Assembly: GCA_013362315.1 (NCBI GenBank)
Contig: JABFWL010000200.1
Span: forward strand, 1-51,394
Length of the DNA: 51,394 nt
Reading direction: 5' to 3'
From: Catenulispora sp.
GTDB taxonomy: Bacteria; Actinomycetota; Actinomycetes; Streptomycetales; Catenulisporaceae
This document shows, in pieces, positions 46,453 to 51,394 of the stretch (position 1 is its first letter; each line of letters opens with the position of its first letter). The position numbers were made by a program, and so were the translations under genes. The notes beneath the pieces were generated by a model. That model worked only from the letters and a program-made list of their open reading frames with translations, was not told the origin of the DNA and did not search any database.

Positions 46453-49143
46453 CTACCGCGGGGAGACGGTGATCACCGTGAGCGAGTGGGCCGGCGCCGT
46501 GTAGTCGAACATGCCCCCTGACCCGCTTATGCTCGACCGGCTCGGCGTGATCGCGTTGGGTGCGGCGAGCGTGTTGCCGACCGAGTCGTCCGCGTTCGCC
46601 AGCACCTGCACGCTCGCGGTCGCGCCGGTCCGGCCGGTGAACGTCAGCCGGGTGCTCACCGCGGTGCCCGCCGGATTGACGACCTTCACGTAGACCCGGG
46701 AGCTCCTGGTGTCGATCGTCGCCGAATAGTACAAGCCACTCGCCGAGGCGGTCATCGGGACCACCTTGTCGCCGACGTTGTTGGAGAACAGCGCCTGCAC
46801 GTAGTACGAGGTCGAACCATAGCTCTCGATCTGGTCGTAGCCGATCAGGTTCGGGTTCCACTGCGTGTGGCCGTAGTTGGCGAACAACGGCGCGTACGCG
46901 GTCAGCTGCACGATGTCGGAGTTGCGCTCCAGACCTGTCATGAACGCGGCCTCGCCCAGCGAGTTGCCGAGGAAGCCGGTCGCCAGCCCTCCGGCGTTCG
47001 CGGTCCCGGCGTATTCGCCCACGAAGATCCGCGGTCCGGTGCGGTCATAGGAGTCGAACATCGTCGAGGCGTTCTCGAACCAGGACTCATCCTGGTAATA
47101 GTGCAAGTCGAGCACATCCATCGGCCGTGACGTCACCGCGGTGGTAGCGATCAGCTTGATGTCGGGGTGGGCGGCCTTGAGCGCGTCGTAGAACGCCGCG
47201 TACCGGTACTGCTCATAGCTGCCGCTGCGGTCGAGCCAGTCCTCGTTGCCGATCTCCAGGTACGGAGTCTTGAACGGGGCCGGATGGCCGTCGGCGGCCC
47301 GCCTGGCGCCCCAGGTCGAGGTGATCGGGCCGGTCACGTACTCGACGAGGTCGAGAGCGTCCTGGATGTACGGGCCCAGATCCGCCTCGGCGACGACCGT
47401 GCCGTTGAGCGTGTAGCCGGCCCATACGCCGAGGACCGGCGTCGCGCACAGGTCCTCGGCGAGCTGGAGGTACTCCAGCAGGCCCAGGCCGTCGTCGGAG
47501 AAGTAGCCCCACGCCGAGTTCTGGTGGCCCGGCCGCTCCCAGACCGGGCCGATCGTCTTCTTCCAGTCCCAGCGGGTGTCGATCGTGTTGCCCTCGATGT
47601 AGTTGCCGCCGGGGAAGCGCAGGATCTTCGGGCTCATGCCCTGGAGCAGGTCCACGAGGTCGGGACGCAGGCCGTTCTTCCGGTTGCGGTACGTCGGCGG
47701 AAAGACCGAGACCACCTGGAGCCACACCGAGGAGCCCGCCGCCACGGTTCCGGCTGTGGCGCCGCCGCGCCGGTTGTCCACGCCGATCACGAACCGGCCG
47801 CTGGTCGAGGCCGTCGCGCTCTTCGGCACGTGCAGCACCGTCGAGAACTGCTGCCAGCCCGAGCCGATGCCGTAAACCTGGCCGCTGACATAGGTGGTCT
47901 TGCCGTCGCCCGACTCCAGGCAGACGGTCAGCGGCGCGTGGAAACCGGTCGAGGCCTTGGCGAAGAAGGACACGCGGTAGTTCTGGCCGGGCACGATCGG
48001 GACGCCGAAGTATCCGCCGTTCGCCATGCCCGCGCGCTGCCCGGAGGCCACGGCCGCGGCGAAGTCCAGGCGCAGCGAGCGTGTCAGGGCGCTGTTGAGG
48101 CCGGCGGCGGCGTCCAGGACCGCAGTGGCGACCGCGCCGCCGTCAGTCACCTCGGTCCAGTCGTTGGCGAAGAGCTCGATCGTGCCGTTGGCGCCCTTGC
48201 CGGAGGAGTCGACGGCGACCGCGCCCTTCGCCTCGTCGAAGCGGTACCACGCGACGTTCCCGCCGCCCGCCGCACCGCCGGCCGAGGTCTGGAGCGAGGC
48301 GACCTCGGCCGCGCTCAGGGCGCGGTCGTAGATCTGGAACTCGTCCACGCAGCCGTCGAGATACGGGTCCGGCGCCCACTGCGAGCGGCCGATGTAGTTC
48401 TGCGTCGTGGCGGGCAGGCCGGACGGATTGAGCGTCATGGCCGTGTTGGTGGCCACCGCGGACCCGTTGACGTACAGGGTGGCGGTGGTGCCGGACAGCG
48501 TCACGGCCAGGTGGCTCCACTCGCCGACCGGCAGCGGGTCCGGGGCGTTGACCTGCTGCTCGTTGTAGTAGCTGGTGACGCTGATGGCGAAGCGCGGCGC
48601 GTGCCCGGCGTTGAGGGACAGGAACATGTAGTCGGTGGTGCCGGTGCCGAAGTCGAACACCCGCATCCACTGGCTGATCGAGGCCGGCTTGACCCACGCG
48701 GCGACGCTGAAGTCCGTCAGACCGTTGACGATGCCCGGCGGCAGCTGCATGTACTGGGCCGGGCTGCCGCCGCCGAGCTGGACCGCGCCGCCGAACTTCC
48801 CGGCCACGCGCGGGATCTGGTCCGGGGTGTACCAGGCGGTGGGGGTGTTCGGGTCCATGAAGGTGCGGTTGCGTATCAGCTCCGGGTACAGGCCGCCGAC
48901 GCCGGCGTAGTTGATCTCCTCGAAGAAGGCCCCGTAGAGCTCGGGGCTCACCGCGTGACCCGGGTGGGCCGAGTCCACGGTGAGGGCGAGCGGCGAGGCG
49001 CCGGTGGCGGTGCCGCTGTCGGCGAACGCGGTTCCCGTCGCGGCGGCCGGCAGCGCGGCGGCTCCCACGACGCCCAGCGCGGTGCCGCGCAGCACGTTCC
49101 GCCGGCTGACTCCGCTGACTCTGCTGACTTCGTTGTCGTTCAT
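46453..49143 (-). CDS. GH51 alpha-L-arabinofuranosidase with LamG-like insert, Tat-secreted
   Basis: The 896-residue protein has a twin-arginine signal (SRRNVLRGTALGVVGAAALP). The catalytic domain starts HAVSPELYGAFFEEINYAGV, GGLYPELIRNRTF, and is interrupted by a concanavalin/LamG-type beta-sandwich (about 110-260: FSVAAWVKPASISQWMRVFD, YVNGSAVATNTAM, LDGCVDEFQIYDRALSAAEV). It resumes with a carbohydrate-binding-like stretch (YRVSFFAKASTGF) and the barrel: MSPKILRFPGGNYIEGNTID, PYLEIGNEDW (acid/base Glu) and IFVGEYAGT (nucleophile Glu). It ends in the C-terminal beta domain (HSLTVITVSPR). The usual GH51 is about 500 residues; the excess is the binding module. It releases arabinose from arabinan or arabinoxylan outside the cell. 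The ribosome site is AGGGAG. Confidence 0.93.
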   Translation of the reverse strand: MNDNEVSRVSGVSRRNVLRGTALGVVGAAALPAAATGTAFADSGTATGASPLALTVDSAHPGHAVSPELYGAFFEEINYAGVGGLYPELIRNRTFMDPNTPTAWYTPDQIPRVAGKFGGAVQLGGGSPAQYMQLPPGIVNGLTDFSVAAWVKPASISQWMRVFDFGTGTTDYMFLSLNAGHAPRFAISVTSYYNEQQVNAPDPLPVGEWSHLAVTLSGTTATLYVNGSAVATNTAMTLNPSGLPATTQNYIGRSQWAPDPYLDGCVDEFQIYDRALSAAEVASLQTSAGGAAGGGNVAWYRFDEAKGAVAVDSSGKGANGTIELFANDWTEVTDGGAVATAVLDAAAGLNSALTRSLRLDFAAAVASGQRAGMANGGYFGVPIVPGQNYRVSFFAKASTGFHAPLTVCLESGDGKTTYVSGQVYGIGSGWQQFSTVLHVPKSATASTSGRFVIGVDNRRGGATAGTVAAGSSVWLQVVSVFPPTYRNRKNGLRPDLVDLLQGMSPKILRFPGGNYIEGNTIDTRWDWKKTIGPVWERPGHQNSAWGYFSDDGLGLLEYLQLAEDLCATPVLGVWAGYTLNGTVVAEADLGPYIQDALDLVEYVTGPITSTWGARRAADGHPAPFKTPYLEIGNEDWLDRSGSYEQYRYAAFYDALKAAHPDIKLIATTAVTSRPMDVLDLHYYQDESWFENASTMFDSYDRTGPRIFVGEYAGTANAGGLATGFLGNSLGEAAFMTGLERNSDIVQLTAYAPLFANYGHTQWNPNLIGYDQIESYGSTSYYVQALFSNNVGDKVVPMTASASGLYYSATIDTRSSRVYVKVVNPAGTAVSTRLTFTGRTGATASVQVLANADDSVGNTLAAPNAITPSRSSISGSGGMFDYTAPAHSLTVITVSPR

Positions 49144-49171
49144 CGCAGTGCTCCCTGGCTGGATCTCGAGA

Positions 49172-49185
49172 TGTTAGCGGTAACA
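49172..49185. promoter_or_regulatory. LacI-type operator TGTTAGCGGTAACA upstream of GH51
   Basis: The arms TGTTA and TAACA around GCGG match the general LacI-family operator form TGTTAGCGnTAACA. It lies 29 bp before the GH51 start codon, so a bound repressor would block initiation. Arabinose or an arabino-oligosaccharide is the natural inducer to expect; the regulator gene is not in the window. Confidence 0.65.
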
Positions 49186-49304
49186 ACCCCGTGAACTCCG
49201 GCTCACGCTGACAGGAGTCAAGGCGGGCGTCAAGATCCTGAGCGATGAATTAGTATGTGCCCGAATTATCCCGATGGGGGCGCTAAGGCACCTGCCTCAG
49301 GCTA

Positions 49305-49333
49305 TGGACACCGGCCCGGCGGCGGACTATACA
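49305..49333 (+). promoter_or_regulatory. Candidate promoter of GH35
   Basis: TGGACA (49305-49310), a 17-bp spacer and TATACA (49328-49333) resemble a vegetative promoter. The leader of about 80 nt ends with GGTGGGA before the ATG at 49420. Confidence 0.5.
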
Positions 49334-49419
49334 TACCCAACACAAGGCAACGTGCGGTCACATAACTCATCAACTTTCTGCAGAACCAAGCGACCCTGCA
49401 TGACGGGTGGGAAACACGC

Positions 49420-51394
49420 ATGAGACTCCGGACGTCGGCGGCAGCCATCGCAGCCAGTGCTCTGATATTCGGCTCCGTCGCCGGTGCGCACGCGAGCCCG
49501 GCACCGAGCGGAAACATCGCACCCGCAACGGCGGCAGCTCCTGCGGCGATCCCCCACACGGTCACGCTCGACGGGTACTCCTTCCTCGTCGACGGCAACC
49601 GCACATACCTGTGGTCGGGCGAGTTCCACTACTTCCGCCTGCCCAGCCCCAGCCTCTGGCTGGACATCTTCCAGAAGATGAAGGCGGCCGGGTTCAACGC
49701 CACGTCCCTGTACTTCGACTGGGGATACCACTCGCCGGCGCCGGGGGTGTACGACTTCACCGGCGTGCGGGACGTCGACGAACTGCTGGACATGGCGCAG
49801 CAGGCAGGCCTGTACGTGATCGCCCGGCCCGCGCCCTACATCAACGCGGAGGTCGACGGCGGTGGCCTGCCGGCGTGGCTGGGCACGAAGAACGTGCACA
49901 ACCGCACCGACGACCCGGCGTTCCTGTCCTACGCGGACCAGTGGCTCACCCAGATCGACGCGATCCTCGCCCGGCACCAGCTCACCAACGGCACCGGTAC
50001 GGTGATCGCCTACCAGGTCGAGAACGAGTACTACAACGGTTCGGCGACCGGCCGCGCCTACATGCAGCACCTTGAGGACAAAGCACGTGCTGACGGCATC
50101 ACGGTCCCGTTGACCGGCAACAACAACGGGACGTTCAACAGCGGCACCGGCGCTCTGGACGTCGACGGCCCCGACTCCTACCCGCAGGGATTCAACTGCT
50201 CGAATCCGAGCTCGTGGAACGGCGTCCCCAACATCAGCTACGACCATCCGGCCGGCAAGCCGTTGTACTCACCGGAATTCCAGGGCGGCGCCTTCGACCC
50301 CTGGGGCGGCCCGGGCTACGACAAGTGCGCCCAGTTGATCAACGACCAGTTCGCTGACGTCTTCTCCAAGAACAACATCGCGGTCGGCGCGACCGCGCAG
50401 AGCTTCTACATGACCTACGGCGGCACCAACTGGGGCTGGCTGGGGATGCCCGAGAACTACACCTCCTACGACTACGGCGCGGCGATCCGGGAGACCCGGC
50501 AGCTCGACCCGAAGTACTACGAGGACAAGCTGATCGGCGACGCACTCGCCTCGATGCCGGACCTGACCAAGACCGAGGCCATCCAGACCACCGCGCCGGA
50601 CGACAGCGCCATCGTGGACATCGCGCGGCACAACCCCGACACCGGCGCCCAGTTCCATGTGCTGCGGCACTCGGACTCGACCTCGACCGCGGTGGACAAG
50701 ACACACATCGCCATCGACTTCAACGCGCGCACCGCCGGCCAGTACACCTACGACGACACCGACCCGGTCCTGCAGTACGCCGGCTCCTGGTCGCATGTCG
50801 CCAACCAGAGCTACACCGGCAGCGACTACAAGAACACTGAGTCGTTCTCCAACGCGGCCGGCGACTCGCTGACGGTTCCGTTCACCGGCACGGCGATCCG
50901 GTGGATCGGCTCGAAGACCAACAACCACGGCTACGCAAGCGTCTACCTAGACGGCTTCAAGCAAGCCACTGTCGACTGCTCGGGCAGCCAGAGCCAGGCC
51001 GTGCTATACCAGACAAGCGGTCTGGCCGAAGGGCCGCACACGCTCAAGATCGTCGTAGACGGCAGCCACGCCTCCGGCTCGACGGACAACTTCGTCTCTG
51101 TGGACGCCGTCGACCTGCCGCCTGCTGGAAGCGGCTCCGGCCCGACGTACCCGACCGTCCCCCAGGAGCCCGGCACTGCGATCACCCTCAATGGGCGCGA
51201 ATCGGATCTGCTGGTGGCGGACACCAAGCTGGGCGACTCGCGGCTGCAGTACTCGACCTCGCAACTCATGACGTCGCAGAGCATCGGCGGCCGCGATATC
51301 GCAGTGCTCTACAACGACCAGGGCACTGACGGTGAGACGGTGCTGCATTACGCGAGCCAGCCCACGGTCCAGAGCACCGACGGCGCAGTCAAGG
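49420..51394 (+). CDS. GH35 beta-galactosidase, secreted (runs off the right edge)
   Basis: From ATG 49420 the frame stays open to the window end (658 codons, no stop). A Sec signal (MRLRTSAAAIAASALIFGSV, then AGAHA) precedes the GH35 barrel: VTLDGYSFLVDGNRTYLWSG, EFHYFRLPSPSLWLDIFQKM, TSLYFDWGYHSPAPGVYDF, RPAPYINAEVDGGGLPAW, YQVENEYYNG (acid/base Glu), and YSPEFQGGAFDPWGG (nucleophile Glu). Beyond about residue 440 lies a beta-rich module resembling a carbohydrate-binding sandwich (DSLTVPFTGTAIRWIGSKTN, ASVYLDGFKQATVDCSG, EGPHTLKIVVDGSH). The start of a further domain (ITLNGRESDLLVADTKLGDS) is cut off. It would trim terminal beta-galactose from pectic galactan, arabinogalactan or xyloglucan. 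Confidence 0.93.
   Translation, partial: MRLRTSAAAIAASALIFGSVAGAHASPAPSGNIAPATAAAPAAIPHTVTLDGYSFLVDGNRTYLWSGEFHYFRLPSPSLWLDIFQKMKAAGFNATSLYFDWGYHSPAPGVYDFTGVRDVDELLDMAQQAGLYVIARPAPYINAEVDGGGLPAWLGTKNVHNRTDDPAFLSYADQWLTQIDAILARHQLTNGTGTVIAYQVENEYYNGSATGRAYMQHLEDKARADGITVPLTGNNNGTFNSGTGALDVDGPDSYPQGFNCSNPSSWNGVPNISYDHPAGKPLYSPEFQGGAFDPWGGPGYDKCAQLINDQFADVFSKNNIAVGATAQSFYMTYGGTNWGWLGMPENYTSYDYGAAIRETRQLDPKYYEDKLIGDALASMPDLTKTEAIQTTAPDDSAIVDIARHNPDTGAQFHVLRHSDSTSTAVDKTHIAIDFNARTAGQYTYDDTDPVLQYAGSWSHVANQSYTGSDYKNTESFSNAAGDSLTVPFTGTAIRWIGSKTNNHGYASVYLDGFKQATVDCSGSQSQAVLYQTSGLAEGPHTLKIVVDGSHASGSTDNFVSVDAVDLPPAGSGSGPTYPTVPQEPGTAITLNGRESDLLVADTKLGDSRLQYSTSQLMTSQSIGGRDIAVLYNDQGTDGETVLHYASQPTVQSTDGAVK

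Noticed and set aside
47167-49194. Long plus-strand open frame of 675 codons opposite the GH51 gene
   Set aside because: Same reason: a codon-bias shadow of a well-supported arabinofuranosidase gene.

Overview
The window is high-GC DNA from a filamentous actinomycete. The evidence is strong G/C bias at third codon positions, many GTG starts, ATGA/GTGA stop-start overlaps, NRPS genes and secreted CAZymes with Sec or Tat signals. A soil genus such as Catenulispora, Actinospica or Streptomyces would fit, but the sequence alone does not fix the genus. No rRNA, tRNA or CRISPR array was seen.

Region 1 (1-10346) is a damaged specialised-metabolite operon. A TetR repressor and a DHA2-type exporter are divergent from one palindromic promoter-operator. 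A deletion appears to fuse the exporter's 3' end to an adenylation-PCP protein that has lost its N-terminal half. A P450 with an internal deletion and frame change follows, then an intact MbtH-like protein, an active-type SDR, an SDR lacking the catalytic residues, an acyl-CoA-ligase-like enzyme, a threonine-synthase-like PLP enzyme and a D-amino-acid-oxidase-like flavoprotein. The A-PCP / P450 / MbtH / SDR / dead-SDR order resembles the NovH-NovI-NovJ-NovK part of aminocoumarin pathways, which makes beta-hydroxy- then beta-keto-tyrosine on a carrier protein. The ligase / PLP / flavoprotein tail does not belong to that known pathway.

Region 2 (10347-20145) holds small, mostly unrecognised genes and debris: a frameshifted orphan gene, a methyltransferase tail, a phytanoyl-CoA-dioxygenase-like protein coupled to an 89-residue protein, a four-HTH DNA-binding protein, a uridine-kinase-like P-loop protein with a (Gly-Thr)n hexanucleotide repeat, a DUF2461-like gene between two copies of a 41-bp inverted repeat next to an IS630-type transposase remnant, a DinB-like protein, a membrane/coiled-coil gene pair and a secreted ricin-B-like protein.

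Region 3 (20146-40421) contains an epoxide-hydrolase-like gene, a GH62 arabinofuranosidase and an intact five-gene minus-strand NRPS operon with a HAD phosphatase as sixth gene. It reads from 40022 down: a two-domain glycosyltransferase, C-A-T, C-A-T-TE fused to an MFS exporter, A-T-C with an acyl-ligase-type A domain, C-A-T, HAD. A-domain pocket residues suggest serine for the TE module, glycine for the last C-A-T and possibly a basic residue for the first. The TE has Cys where Ser is usual. I infer a short acylated, possibly glycosylated peptide whose last synthetase carries its own exporter.

Region 4 (40422-51394) is a plant-cell-wall sugar locus: GH95 with a ricin-type module, GH2 with a ricin-type module, GH51 with a LamG-like insert, and GH35 running off the right end. 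Palindromes of LacI-operator type lie upstream of several of these genes and long hairpins separate them. With GH62 on the other side, the NRPS operon is embedded in a hemicellulose-degradation neighbourhood.
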